From Pseudolactococcus sp041800635 (GTDB lineage Bacteria; Bacillota; Bacilli; Lactobacillales; Streptococcaceae), in assembly GCA_047833645.1 (NCBI GenBank), contig CP181259.1, positions 2,108,001 to 2,172,000 on the forward strand: a DNA stretch of 64,000 bases, written 5' to 3'. The position numbers and the translations under genes were made by a program. Numbering within the stretch: the stretch's first letter is position 1; every line of letters starts with the position of its first letter. Positions 25,247 through 33,035 of the stretch are shown here, in pieces. The notes under the pieces were generated by a model. It ran no database searches and had not been told where the DNA came from. It was given only the letters and a program-made list of their open reading frames with translations.

Positions 25247-25713
25247 TAGCCTTTACAGAAGAAGAAAAAAATTACTTTATGGGACAGGCTTTGATCGAAG
25301 CCCAGAAAGCAGCAGATCATGAAGAAGTGCCCATTGGTGCTGTCATTGTTAAGGATGGCGAGATTATTGCCCGCTCCTTTAATGCGCGTGAGCTCCATCA
25401 AAAGGCGACACACCACGCTGAAATCTGTGCTATTGATCTGGCCAATGAGGTTGTCGGCAATTGGCGCTTGCTTGACTGTGCCTTATTTGTGACGATAGAA
25501 CCCTGTGTTATGTGTTCGGGGGCGATTTCGCTTGCTAGATTACCACAGGTTTATTTCGGTGCGACCAACCCTAAATTTGGTGGGGCTGTGTCCCTTTACC
25601 AAATCTTAGAGGATCCGCGGCTCAATCACCGCCTCCATGTCGAAGCAGGCATTTTGGAAGCAGAATGTGCCGAAATGATGCAAAAATTTTTCAAAAATCG
25701 CCGCAAAAAATAA
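25243..25713 (+). CDS. tadA: tRNA-specific adenosine deaminase
   Basis: Converts A34 of tRNA-Arg(ACG) to inosine. 156 residues. The zinc and catalytic motif HAEICAID (about residue 58, His and Glu) is followed by PCVMCSGAI with the two zinc Cys residues. Starts with TTG at 25243 overlapping the preceding stop by 4 bp. The GCG-CGT context to SRP RNA just downstream is familiar in lactic bacteria (tadA next to ffs). Confidence 0.95.
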   Translation: MIAFTEEEKNYFMGQALIEAQKAADHEEVPIGAVIVKDGEIIARSFNARELHQKATHHAEICAIDLANEVVGNWRLLDCALFVTIEPCVMCSGAISLARLPQVYFGATNPKFGGAVSLYQILEDPRLNHRLHVEAGILEAECAEMMQKFFKNRRKK

Positions 25714-25719
25714 ATTTTA

Positions 25720-25728
25720 TGATATACT
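25720..25728 (+). promoter_or_regulatory. SRP RNA promoter
   Basis: TGA-TATACT (hexamer 25723-25728), six to seven bases before the predicted RNA 5' end. Confidence 0.6.
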
Positions 25729-25733
25729 TATAG

Positions 25734-25812
25734 GTGAGGCAATAGTAATGTTATGAAGTGGGTCAGGTGCGGAAGCAAGCAGCCCTAAGTAGCGTTCCTA
25801 TGTGCCTTATTT
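25734..25812 (+). ncRNA. ffs: Signal recognition particle RNA, small bacterial type
   Basis: Contains the conserved apical domain GTCAGGTGCGGAAGCAAGCAG (split here at its key parts GTCAGG, GGAAG tetraloop region, AGCAGC and CCTAAG). The ends pair through AGGCA...TGCCT and ATAG...CTAT. About 79 nt, 3' end at the T-rich CCTTATTTT. Scaffolds Ffh for cotranslational membrane targeting. The boundaries are within a few bases. Confidence 0.9.
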
Positions 25813-25852
25813 TGATACGCTAATTTGGATTGAAGATCAAGAAGGATTGCTG

Positions 25853-26392
25853 ATGTATTATCAAACAACTTATCTCTCACCAGTAGGTCGCCTGACTTTG
25901 GCTAGCGATGGTGAACATCTCGTCGGTCTCTGGCTAGACCATCAGAAACATTTTGCTGAGCATTTTCCAGACCTAAAAGCAGACAAGCCTGATTTGCCCG
26001 TATTTGAAGCGACGAAAAAATGGCTAGACCGTTATTTTGCAGGCCAAGCGCCGCTCATAAGAGACTTACCTTTAGCACCTATCGGCAGTTACTTTAGGCA
26101 AGCGGTCTGGCGGTTATTGCAAGAAATCCCCTACGGTCAAGTCATGACCTATGGCCAGATTGCCGAGACAATCGCTGCAGAAATAGGCAGACCAAGTATG
26201 TCCAGTCAAGCCGTGGGTGGGGCTGTCGGTCATAATCCGATTTCAATCATCATCCCTTGTCATCGGGTCGTCGGAAGTGATGGCAGTTTGACCGGTTATG
26301 CTGGTGGTTTGACCAATAAAATCAAGCTGCTGACCCTTGAAGGTGTTGATCTGTCTGATTTATACGTGCCCAAGCAGGGCACAGCACTTTAA
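25853..26392 (+). CDS. ogt: Methylated-DNA--protein-cysteine methyltransferase
   Basis: Suicide repair protein that removes alkyl groups from O6-alkylguanine. 179 residues. The C-terminal catalytic motif is IPCHRVVGSDGSLTGYAGG, with the acceptor Cys in PCHRV near residue 140, and the HTH region is PYGQVMTYGQIAE. Start at 25853 (MYYQTTYLSPVG) selected by AAGAAGGA upstream; a longer frame starting at 25802 would lie within the SRP RNA. Terminator follows. Confidence 0.93.
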   Translation: MYYQTTYLSPVGRLTLASDGEHLVGLWLDHQKHFAEHFPDLKADKPDLPVFEATKKWLDRYFAGQAPLIRDLPLAPIGSYFRQAVWRLLQEIPYGQVMTYGQIAETIAAEIGRPSMSSQAVGGAVGHNPISIIIPCHRVVGSDGSLTGYAGGLTNKIKLLTLEGVDLSDLYVPKQGTAL

Positions 26393-26402
26393 ACATCACC
26401 CA

Positions 26403-26443
26403 AAAAACCACAGACAAGCATTGCGCTTCTGCGGTTTTTTTAA
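26403..26443. terminator. Bidirectional terminator
   Basis: AAAAACCACAGA and CTGCGGTTTTTTT arms between the convergent ogt and DUF1694 genes. Confidence 0.8.
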
Positions 26444-26464
26444 TCTATCTACTTTTTTCACCAT

Positions 26465-26914
26465 TTAACCAAAGAGCTTGGCGAAAAAGCCTTTTTTCTG
26501 AGGTGGGCTTGCGGGTGTTTCTTCCGATATCAGATCAGGAAAAACATCTGACAGGTCAATCTTATCTTGATTGATGGCATGGTCTGTGTGGATGACGATG
26601 CCGTATTGATCAGAAGCAGCTTCAGTTAAAATCTGCCCTTCAAAATGATGGTCAGTCGCTAACTTCAGGTAATAGCCAGTTAAGTCATCCGGTAAATCAC
26701 CACAAATTTTGACAAAAATCGGCTGTTCTGCCATGTCAAAATGGCTCAGAATACGATCAAAGGCTGCTTTGACCTGGCGTGTCTTAGCATCCTCAAAAGT
26801 AATAGCAAGAAAAATGCGTTCACGAAAAGTGTTCAGGTACAATTTTTGTTCATCGGGATTTAGTCGATATTCACCGCTTGAGGCGCGATCAAGCCTATTT
26901 TCTAAATTCGTCAT
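26465..26914 (-). CDS. DUF1694 (YueI) family protein
   Basis: A 149-residue cytosolic protein matching the YueI family. The hallmark LNPDEQKLYLNTFRERIFLA is at about residues 18-37 and the C-terminus ends in a lysine/phenylalanine-rich KKGFFAKLFG tail. The function of YueI is not established. Transcribed alone; the predicted message is leaderless from the TAGAAT hexamer six bases upstream. Confidence 0.85.
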   Translation of the reverse strand: MTNLENRLDRASSGEYRLNPDEQKLYLNTFRERIFLAITFEDAKTRQVKAAFDRILSHFDMAEQPIFVKICGDLPDDLTGYYLKLATDHHFEGQILTEAASDQYGIVIHTDHAINQDKIDLSDVFPDLISEETPASPPQKKGFFAKLFG

Positions 26915-26920
26915 ACTGTT

Positions 26921-26929
26921 ATTCTACCA
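26921..26929 (-). promoter_or_regulatory. DUF1694 promoter, leaderless start
   Basis: Minus strand TGG-TAGAAT (hexamer 26921-26926), six bases before the ATG at 26914. Confidence 0.6.
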
Positions 26930-26986
26930 TAAATAAACCGTTTTCATGACAAAATACTGTTTTTCTATGCGACGAGCCAAGCAATA

Positions 26987-26995
26987 TGTTATAAT
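26987..26995 (+). promoter_or_regulatory. GNAT promoter, leaderless start
   Basis: TGT-TATAAT (hexamer 26990-26995), six bases before the ATG at 27002. Confidence 0.65.
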
Positions 26996-27001
26996 ACAGT
27001 C

Positions 27002-27559
27002 ATGACGATCTACGAGAAATTGGCGACTTTCAATGTTATCGAAACCCCGCGGCTGCTCTTGCGGCCGCTCTCGATGACGGATGCAACAGATATGTTTGAC
27101 TATGCCAGTAAACCAGAGAATTTGGTTTACGTTTTTCCTGCGCACCAGAATCTAGCGGAAACACGTGAGACGATCGCGACATTGTTCATGAAAGCACCTT
27201 TGGGAAAATGGGCCATGGAACTGAAGGCAAGTTCTGTGATGATCGGCACGATTACCTTTGTGAAACTAGATGAAAAAGCAAGAACGGCTGAAATTGGCTA
27301 CACACTCAACCAGACCTATTGGGGACAAGGGCTGATGACAGAAGCCGTGCGAACCCTGGCTGAGATCAGCTTAACAGAGTTTGGCTTGCGTTCTTTAGAC
27401 ATCGTCGTCGATTCAGAAAACATCGGCTCCTGCAAGGTCGCCGAAAAGTCAGGATTTAGCCTGAAAGAAAACTATAAAGCACTCAATCCCTACACCAAAA
27501 TTTTGAGAAATTTCAAACGTTATACGCGTTTAGGTCAAAAAAGTGACCAAAATTTTTGA
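27002..27559 (+). CDS. GNAT acetyltransferase, RimJ/RimL type
   Basis: A 185-residue acetyltransferase with the RimL-like opening ETPRLLLRPLSMTDATDMFDYASKPE, a central AEIGYTLNQTYWGQGLMTEAV (CoA-binding QGxMTEA near residue 105) and NIGSCKVAEKSGF. Relatives acetylate ribosomal protein N-termini or small molecules; acceptor unknown. Leaderless transcript predicted. Divergent from DUF1694, with the two promoters about 60 bp apart. Confidence 0.88.
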   Translation: MTIYEKLATFNVIETPRLLLRPLSMTDATDMFDYASKPENLVYVFPAHQNLAETRETIATLFMKAPLGKWAMELKASSVMIGTITFVKLDEKARTAEIGYTLNQTYWGQGLMTEAVRTLAEISLTEFGLRSLDIVVDSENIGSCKVAEKSGFSLKENYKALNPYTKILRNFKRYTRLGQKSDQNF

Positions 27560-27562
27560 GAT

Positions 27563-27644
27563 ATTTTTCCGTCAATTCTAGGCGACAAGGCGCAGGCCTA
27601 CAGGTGTACGCCAAGTCTTGGGAACGAAGCCGTGACGGGAAAAT
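27563..27644 (+). other. Structured intergenic element
   Basis: Outer stem ATTTTTCCGTCA (27563-27574) with TGACGGGAAAAT (27633-27644), enclosing GGCG...CGCC and CCT...AGG helices and a conserved-looking GGGAACGAAG. About 82 bp, just upstream of spxR. It may be a regulatory RNA or a mobile palindromic repeat; not identified. Confidence 0.45.
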
Positions 27645-27706
27645 AGCCCAAATAGTTTGCTTTAGTTGCTTAAATGCGCATCATAGAAAGGGCCATCAGG
27701 TAGAAC

Positions 27707-28990
27707 ATGAGTAAACATCAAGAATTGCTGGATTACATCGATGATTTGGAAATTGGCAAGAAGGTCAGTGTTCGTGGCCTTGCGACCCGCCTCAAAGTCT
27801 CTGACGGGACAGCCTATCGCGCGATTAAGGAAGCACAGGCGCGCGGACTGGTTTCCATCAATGACCGCTCAGGCACAACGCGGATCAGCACGCAGGAACA
27901 GCGCGTGATCGAAACCCTGACCTTTGGCGAGATTGCCAAAATTGCCAGTGCCGAAGTCATGGCAGGAGAAGCCGGCTTAACGCAAGCCTTCAGCAAATTC
28001 GCCATCGCCGCCATGACCAAGGAAAACATCCGGAAATACCTGACCCACGGTGGTTTAGTCATTGTAGGGGATCGGACGTCCATCCAGTTACTAGCCCTCC
28101 AAGAGGGCAACGCGGTTTTAATTACAGGGGGCGTTGAAATTGAACCACAAGTGTTAGCTTATGCCAACGCTCACGCAATCCCCGTCCTTCGAACAGATTT
28201 TGATACCTTTACCGTCGCCAGTCGGATTAACCGAGCCCTGTCTAATGAACTGATCAAGAAAGAAATTGCGACAGTAGCAGATGTTTATCAGAGCCAGGCT
28301 CCAACCCTTTATGAAATTTCGACCGTCAAAGACTATCTGGATTTAGTCAAGAAAACCAATGGATCTAGGTTTGCGGTCATCAATCAACATCAATTAGTCG
28401 TAGGTGTGGTGAGTATGCGAGATGTCACAGGCAAGAAAAACAGTACGACGATTGATAAGGTCATGACTCGCAATCCCAAACTGGCCAAATTTGAGATGAC
28501 CGTTGCCTCGACCAGTCAGAAGATGATTTTTGATGGCTACGATATGATGCCCGTGGTCAACAGTGACAGTACCTATGCCGGGATTATCAGTAAGTCAGAC
28601 ATGCTGCGGAGTATGCAGGAGTCTTCTGAACAAAGTCAGTTTTCACACACCTTGACTGACGATGTGGCTCGCGCTGTAAAAGAAGTGCAATCGTATTACA
28701 CTTTTACAGTGGAACCATTCATGATGAATAATGTTGGCAACATTGCCAATGGGATGATGGCGGAAATTATCAGTAATATCACGGATCGCGTCATGACCAA
28801 GACGAAAAATAAAAATATTATCATCGAGTCAATGAGTATTTATTTTATGGGTGCTGTTGCCATTGACGATGAGCTGGAAGTTTATCCGAAGATTATCAGT
28901 GAGTCAAGGCTTGGCGCGACCATTGATTTCGAGGTCTATCTGGACTATCAGATCATCAGCAAGATTTTAGTCACCCTGCAAATTAACTAG
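27707..28990 (+). CDS. spxR: HTH-DRTGG-CBS-hotdog regulator (SpxR/YtoI type)
   Basis: A 427-residue, multi-domain cytosolic regulator. N-terminal winged HTH (VSVRGLATRLKVSDGTAYRAIKEA, about 18-42), a DRTGG-like domain (ITGGVEIEPQ), two CBS motifs (FAVINQHQLVVGVVSMRDV and YDMMPVVNSDSTYAGIISKSD), then a MaoC/hotdog domain. In Streptococcus pneumoniae SpxR controls spxB; in Bacillus the gene is ytoI. CBS domains suggest sensing of an adenine nucleotide. 13 bp separate it from nrnA, the same pairing as in Bacillus. GGTAGAAC precedes the ATG. Confidence 0.86.
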   Translation: MSKHQELLDYIDDLEIGKKVSVRGLATRLKVSDGTAYRAIKEAQARGLVSINDRSGTTRISTQEQRVIETLTFGEIAKIASAEVMAGEAGLTQAFSKFAIAAMTKENIRKYLTHGGLVIVGDRTSIQLLALQEGNAVLITGGVEIEPQVLAYANAHAIPVLRTDFDTFTVASRINRALSNELIKKEIATVADVYQSQAPTLYEISTVKDYLDLVKKTNGSRFAVINQHQLVVGVVSMRDVTGKKNSTTIDKVMTRNPKLAKFEMTVASTSQKMIFDGYDMMPVVNSDSTYAGIISKSDMLRSMQESSEQSQFSHTLTDDVARAVKEVQSYYTFTVEPFMMNNVGNIANGMMAEIISNITDRVMTKTKNKNIIIESMSIYFMGAVAIDDELEVYPKIISESRLGATIDFEVYLDYQIISKILVTLQIN

Positions 28991-29002
28991 AAAAGGACAC
29001 AC

Positions 29003-29938
29003 ATGAACGATATTTTAGATAAAATCAAAGCCTACGATGAGATTGTGATTCACCGCCATAAGAATCCTGATCCGGATGCTTTAGGGAGTCAGTTAGGTTT
29101 GCGGGATATCTTGCGGACGAATTTTCCGGATAAGACCGTTTCAGCTGTTGGGTTTGATGAGCCGAGTCTGGCTTTTATCGGTCTCATGGATCAGCTACCC
29201 GATGAAACGTTCAAGGGGAAATTGGTGATCGTGACGGATACGGCGAATACACCTCGTATTGACGATGCGCGTTTTCAGACGGGGGATTTTCTGATTAAGA
29301 TCGACCATCATCCCAATGATGATGCCTATGGGGATTTATTAGCCGTTGAGACGACAGCCAGTTCTGCATCAGAAATCATTGCGAATTTTGCTTTTGATCA
29401 TGACCTACAGATTTCTGATGATGCCGCAAGAGTCTTGTATGCAGGGATTGTGGGCGATACGGGGCGTTTTCTCTATCCCGCAACGACACCCAAAACGCTT
29501 TATACCGCTGCTAAATTAGCCGATCATGACTTTGATCGCTCAGGCCTCATGCGAGAAATGGATTCTTTCGACATGAAAATCGCCAGACTCCAAGGCTATG
29601 TCTATGAAAATCTCGAGATTTCGCCAGAAGGTGTGGCGCGCATTTTGATCACACAAGACTTGATGAAAGTCCATGGTATCTCAGATTCTGAAACCTCTGC
29701 GATTGTTTCGGCACCCGGAAAAATTAAAGAAATCCAAACCTGGGCGATTTTTGTTGAGCAGGCAGACGGGCATTTCCGAGTTAGAATGCGCTCAAAAGTT
29801 GCCCCGATTAATACCATTGCTAAAGGACACGCTGGTGGCGGTCATCCGCTGGCCAGTGGTGCTAACAGCTATTCAACACAAGAAAATGATATGATCTATC
29901 AAGAATTAAGAAATAATTTAGTTGCTTTTAAGAAATAG
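29003..29938 (+). CDS. nrnA: Bifunctional oligoribonuclease/pAp phosphatase NrnA
   Basis: A DHH/DHHA1 phosphoesterase of 311 residues that degrades nanoRNA and converts 3'-phosphoadenosine 5'-phosphate to AMP. Metal sites are HRHKNPDPDALGSQ (residues 17-30), VTDTANTPR, and the DHH triad in IDHHPNDD. The DHHA1 substrate loop is GHAGGGHPLASGA. Cotranscribed with spxR (13-bp gap). GAAAAGGA precedes ATG 29003. Confidence 0.94.
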   Translation: MNDILDKIKAYDEIVIHRHKNPDPDALGSQLGLRDILRTNFPDKTVSAVGFDEPSLAFIGLMDQLPDETFKGKLVIVTDTANTPRIDDARFQTGDFLIKIDHHPNDDAYGDLLAVETTASSASEIIANFAFDHDLQISDDAARVLYAGIVGDTGRFLYPATTPKTLYTAAKLADHDFDRSGLMREMDSFDMKIARLQGYVYENLEISPEGVARILITQDLMKVHGISDSETSAIVSAPGKIKEIQTWAIFVEQADGHFRVRMRSKVAPINTIAKGHAGGGHPLASGANSYSTQENDMIYQELRNNLVAFKK

Positions 29939-29947
29939 TGGTATAAT
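29939..29947 (+). promoter_or_regulatory. HD-protein promoter, leaderless start
   Basis: TGG-TATAAT (hexamer 29942-29947), six bases before the ATG at 29954, starting at the nrnA stop codon. Confidence 0.65.
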
Positions 29948-29953
29948 TGTTTT

Positions 29954-30460
29954 ATGACTAAAAAAGATTTCCCCTGGCTGTACGATGCTGAGTACATGTC
30001 CTATGTCGGTGGGCTCTTAGAGACACCAGAAGTTCAAAAATTAAATGAGTTTACACATCACTACATTTCAACGCGCTTGCTCCATTCTTTGAATGTCAGC
30101 TACACGTCTTACAAAATTTCCAAAAAATTTGGTTGGAACAAAAAAGCAACGGCGCGTGCTGGTCTTTTGCATGACCTCTTTTACTATGACTGGCGGGAAA
30201 CCAAGTTTGCCGAAGGCAGTCATGCCTATGTTCATCCAAGAATCGCCTACCAAAACGCCCAAAAATTGACGACGATTTCAAAATTAGAAAAAGACATCAT
30301 CATCAAACATATGTGGGGCGCAACCATTGCACCACCACGTTATAAAGAAAGTTTTGTCGTGACTTTCGTTGATGATTATGTGGCCATTAAGGAATGGACA
30401 CAGTTGATGAAGATGAAATGGAAACATCATAAACTGTTCAAGAAAGAAAAATTAAGTTAA
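29954..30460 (+). CDS. HD-domain phosphohydrolase
   Basis: A 168-residue HD-superfamily protein. Metal-binding residues visible are His44 (LLHSLN), His73-Asp74 (GLLHDLF), further His residues in SHAYVHPRIA and KHMWGA, and Asp in FVDDYV. Substrates could be nucleotides or cyclic dinucleotides; nothing here decides. The leaderless promoter is immediately upstream. The stop shares one base with the start of the next gene (TAATG), so the hotdog-fold protein is coupled to it. Confidence 0.85.
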   Translation: MTKKDFPWLYDAEYMSYVGGLLETPEVQKLNEFTHHYISTRLLHSLNVSYTSYKISKKFGWNKKATARAGLLHDLFYYDWRETKFAEGSHAYVHPRIAYQNAQKLTTISKLEKDIIIKHMWGATIAPPRYKESFVVTFVDDYVAIKEWTQLMKMKWKHHKLFKKEKLS

Positions 30461-30918
30461 TGAAATTGCAAAATCAAGACATCAAAATAGGTAAAACGAT
30501 TGATGAACTAGTGGAAGGCGAGACCTTTAGTCTGTCTGAAACGATTAAAAATCGAGAAATTTTACTTTATCTCGGTCTTACGAACGATGACAATCCGCTT
30601 TATTCGCAGTATGATTATATTAAGGAACTTGGTTTGACCAAGCCAGTGGTACCAACTGCTCTGATTTTCGGCATCATCACCTCAACGATTAACAAACATC
30701 TACCAGGTCCTGGTAGTCATGTGGTGAATGTCAATCTCAACCTCATTGAAAAGATTTTTCGCAATGACTTGTTAAGTTTCAATTTTGAAATTATCAAAAT
30801 TGATACTAACAAGGATTTGGTAACGATTAACATTGAAATCATGAGAGATGAGGAACGAGTAGCAGATGCCATTGTCTTGGTGCAACCACCTTTAGAAGAG
30901 CTCACTGAGTCAGAGTAA
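30460..30918 (+). CDS. MaoC-like hotdog protein without catalytic His
   Basis: A 152-residue protein resembling R-hydratase/MaoC domains: GLTNDDNPLYSQYDYIKELGLTKPVVPTALI corresponds to GDxNPxHxDxxxA in the enzymes (about residues 43-73), but the His of the Asp-His dyad is Tyr. Hydratase activity is therefore unlikely; acyl-CoA or acyl-ACP binding remains possible. Acidic C-terminus. Translationally coupled to the HD protein through TAATG, suggesting a shared role. Confidence 0.65.
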   Translation: MKLQNQDIKIGKTIDELVEGETFSLSETIKNREILLYLGLTNDDNPLYSQYDYIKELGLTKPVVPTALIFGIITSTINKHLPGPGSHVVNVNLNLIEKIFRNDLLSFNFEIIKIDTNKDLVTINIEIMRDEERVADAIVLVQPPLEELTESE

Positions 30919-30988
30919 TCAAGGCTTAGCGATAGCACAAAAAAAGTTCCCAAATAAACAGAGAAGAGTTTTCAAAAAGGAGGATATT

Positions 30989-31696
30989 ATGGATAATCAA
31001 ATTTTCGAAACAAATCAAAATACAGGTAAATTTTCACTCGCTGATTTCTTCGCGCGTATCTATGCTTTAGTTGGCATGGGGATTGCCGTCAGTGCTGTGG
31101 TAGCATTCATCACATTGACAATGTTTGCTGATAATATCTCAGCAATCTTAACGGGTCATACATGGCTGTTAGTCGTTTTATGGATTTTGGAAATGGTATT
31201 GGTCGTTGCCGTAACACCAATGGCTGCTAAAAATTCACCAATGGCCTTACCAGCCTTTATCGGATTTTCAGCCCTCAATGGCTTTACCTTGACCTTTAGC
31301 TTAGCCTATTTTAATCTCAGTAGCATTGCCATTGCTTTTGCCATTACGGCTGGTATGTTCTTCGCCCTTTCAGTCTTTGGTAAAACGACCAAACGTGACT
31401 TATCAGGCATGGGTAAAGCCATGTTTGCAGCCTTGATTGGGATTATCATCGCAAGCCTCGTTAACCTATTTGTCGGTTCTTCAGGCATGGACTTCATGAT
31501 TTCAATTCTTTCAGTTATCGTCTTCTCAGGTTTGATCGCTTGGGATAACCAAAGAATCGAAGCACTTTACAACCAAGCCAACGGCAATGTAACCGACGGC
31601 TGGGCAGTGAGCATGGCCTTGAGCCTCTATCTTGACTTCATCAACCTTTTCATCTCAATCTTGAGAATCTTCGGAGTTGGTGGCAGCAGAGATTAA
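30989..31696 (+). CDS. Bax inhibitor-1 (BI-1/YccA) family membrane protein
   Basis: A 235-residue polytopic protein with about seven helices between residues 20 and 232. Family traits are the FARIYALVGMGIAVSA start and the C-terminal IAWDNQRIEALYN with the Asp pair region used for proton-gated Ca leak in characterised homologues. Bacterial function is unclear. AAGGAGG before ATG 30989, own terminator, high-expression codon style. Confidence 0.9.
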   Translation: MDNQIFETNQNTGKFSLADFFARIYALVGMGIAVSAVVAFITLTMFADNISAILTGHTWLLVVLWILEMVLVVAVTPMAAKNSPMALPAFIGFSALNGFTLTFSLAYFNLSSIAIAFAITAGMFFALSVFGKTTKRDLSGMGKAMFAALIGIIIASLVNLFVGSSGMDFMISILSVIVFSGLIAWDNQRIEALYNQANGNVTDGWAVSMALSLYLDFINLFISILRIFGVGGSRD

Positions 31697-31700
31697 GCAT

Positions 31701-31730
31701 AAAAAATCATCCGAGAAAGATGATTTTTTT
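31701..31730 (+). terminator. BI-1 gene terminator
   Basis: AAAAAATCATC and GATGATTTTTTT with a 7-base loop. Confidence 0.88.
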
Positions 31731-31778
31731 ATTTTAAGGTCATTTTAATGTGAAAAATGGGGGAGGAAAATAAGCAGA

Positions 31779-32273
31779 ATGTTAAGCTACCAAAAAGTAG
31801 AGACGACAAAAACACTAGCACACTTATCAGATTTGATCCAAATCATTTGGCCGGAAGTCTTTACACCAGTGATCGGGGAAGCGCAAGTCGCCTATATGCT
31901 AGCGACATACCAGTCAGTCGAGCAAATCAAAAGGGAAATCAGTCAAGGCGTCCAGTATGACTTGATCTTATTAGATGACCAGCCTGTCGGCTATCTCGCT
32001 TATGATCTTCAAGACAGTCAGCTTTTTATCAGTAAAGTATACCTCTTATCAAGCTGTCGGGGTCAGGGACTATCGCGTCAAGTCTTTAAGCGTCTTGAGA
32101 ACACCGCCAAACAATTTGGCAAGCATCAGTTGCACTTGCATGTAAATCGTTACAATGTGCGTGCTGTTGCCGTCTATCAGCACTATGGCTTTGAGATTGT
32201 CAAGACAGTTGATACGCCCTTAGGTGACTTTATGCTGAATGATTACTGGATGACTAAAAGATTGCCTGATTAA
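31779..32273 (+). CDS. GNAT acetyltransferase
   Basis: A 164-residue acetyltransferase: SKVYLLSSCRGQGLSRQVF (CoA loop CRGQGLS near residue 97) and NRYNVRAVAVYQHYGFEIV. Acceptor unknown. The best ribosome site, GGGGGAGG, lies about 12 bases before the ATG at 31779, rather far. An alternative frame from 31757 does not encode the family. Convergent with the serS operon through a shared terminator. Confidence 0.88.
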   Translation: MLSYQKVETTKTLAHLSDLIQIIWPEVFTPVIGEAQVAYMLATYQSVEQIKREISQGVQYDLILLDDQPVGYLAYDLQDSQLFISKVYLLSSCRGQGLSRQVFKRLENTAKQFGKHQLHLHVNRYNVRAVAVYQHYGFEIVKTVDTPLGDFMLNDYWMTKRLPD

Positions 32274-32280
32274 AACAAGA

Positions 32281-32309
32281 AAAAACTGCCGAAAAATCGA
32301 CAGTTTTTT
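32281..32309. terminator. Bidirectional terminator
   Basis: AAAAACTG...CAGTTTTTT with an inner CGA/TCG pair and A-rich loop, between convergent GNAT and serS operon. Confidence 0.85.
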
Positions 32310-32312
32310 GAT

Positions 32313-33035
32313 TTATTTAACAATCGCATGACTTGAAAGTGTTTGACCCGCTTGATCTTTGAGGATCAACCAAGAATTTGTCCCCGCAAAATAAAGCAAG
32401 TGACCAACTTCATTGACTGATTTTAAATGAATATCAGCTGTCGTCACAAAATCAGACCCGATGGCATCCGCATGTTCTTGACGCAAGGTTAGAGCAAATT
32501 TTTGAGAAAAACCAAGAGACCCATCTTGATTCAATGGCATATCTTGTTTCAGGACAGCACCTTTTTTGATGACCATGTCGTTACGTTTTAGCCAGTAAAC
32601 CTCAGCTTTGGCACCCTCATAATCGACATAAAAAGGGATGTCAGCAATTGCCTTGGTAAAGCGATACTGAGCCTTACCTGAGCTTTTAGCAGGTTCAGCA
32701 GGTGTTTCTTGCACGGCTTTGAATTGATAGCCAAGGAGATCCAGATAGGGCGTGAGCTTGTCCAGATAAGCTGTCAAGACTTTCGTTTTATGAATCGGAA
32801 CTTTTTGATCCGTCAGATATTTTTTAAAATAAATGGGCTCAATATCTACTGGTAGGCTGAAAACGAGGGCACGATCAGCTTTCGCTTTTTGCATGACAAG
32901 GTTTGGTCCCTTGAAGTAGAGGATCGCTTGAGACTTGTTCGCTACTAAGGTAGTCAAATCAAGCACCTCAAGCTGTCCCAATTCATCTGGAAAGACAAGG
33001 GTCAAGCCCTTGTCCCCAAAACTTGCGGTCATCAT
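32313..33035 (-). CDS. Unknown protein translated with serS
   Basis: A 240-residue soluble protein that I do not recognise. There is no signal peptide or membrane helix. The N-terminal half looks beta-rich (GLTLVFPDELGQLEVLDL). A low-complexity Pro/Ala/Lys linker (AEPAKSSGKAQ, about residue 115) separates it from a second half with PFYVDYEGAKAEVYWLKRND. The start ATG overlaps the serS stop (ATGA), so expression is tied to serS and hence to the T-box. A role linked to serine or tRNA charging is only a guess. Confidence 0.7.
   Translation of the reverse strand: MMTASFGDKGLTLVFPDELGQLEVLDLTTLVANKSQAILYFKGPNLVMQKAKADRALVFSLPVDIEPIYFKKYLTDQKVPIHKTKVLTAYLDKLTPYLDLLGYQFKAVQETPAEPAKSSGKAQYRFTKAIADIPFYVDYEGAKAEVYWLKRNDMVIKKGAVLKQDMPLNQDGSLGFSQKFALTLRQEHADAIGSDFVTTADIHLKSVNEVGHLLYFAGTNSWLILKDQAGQTLSSHAIVK

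Noticed and set aside
31757..31960. 67-codon frame MGEENKQNVKLPK at the GNAT gene start
   Set aside because: It lies in another frame over a clear acetyltransferase gene and has no family match.
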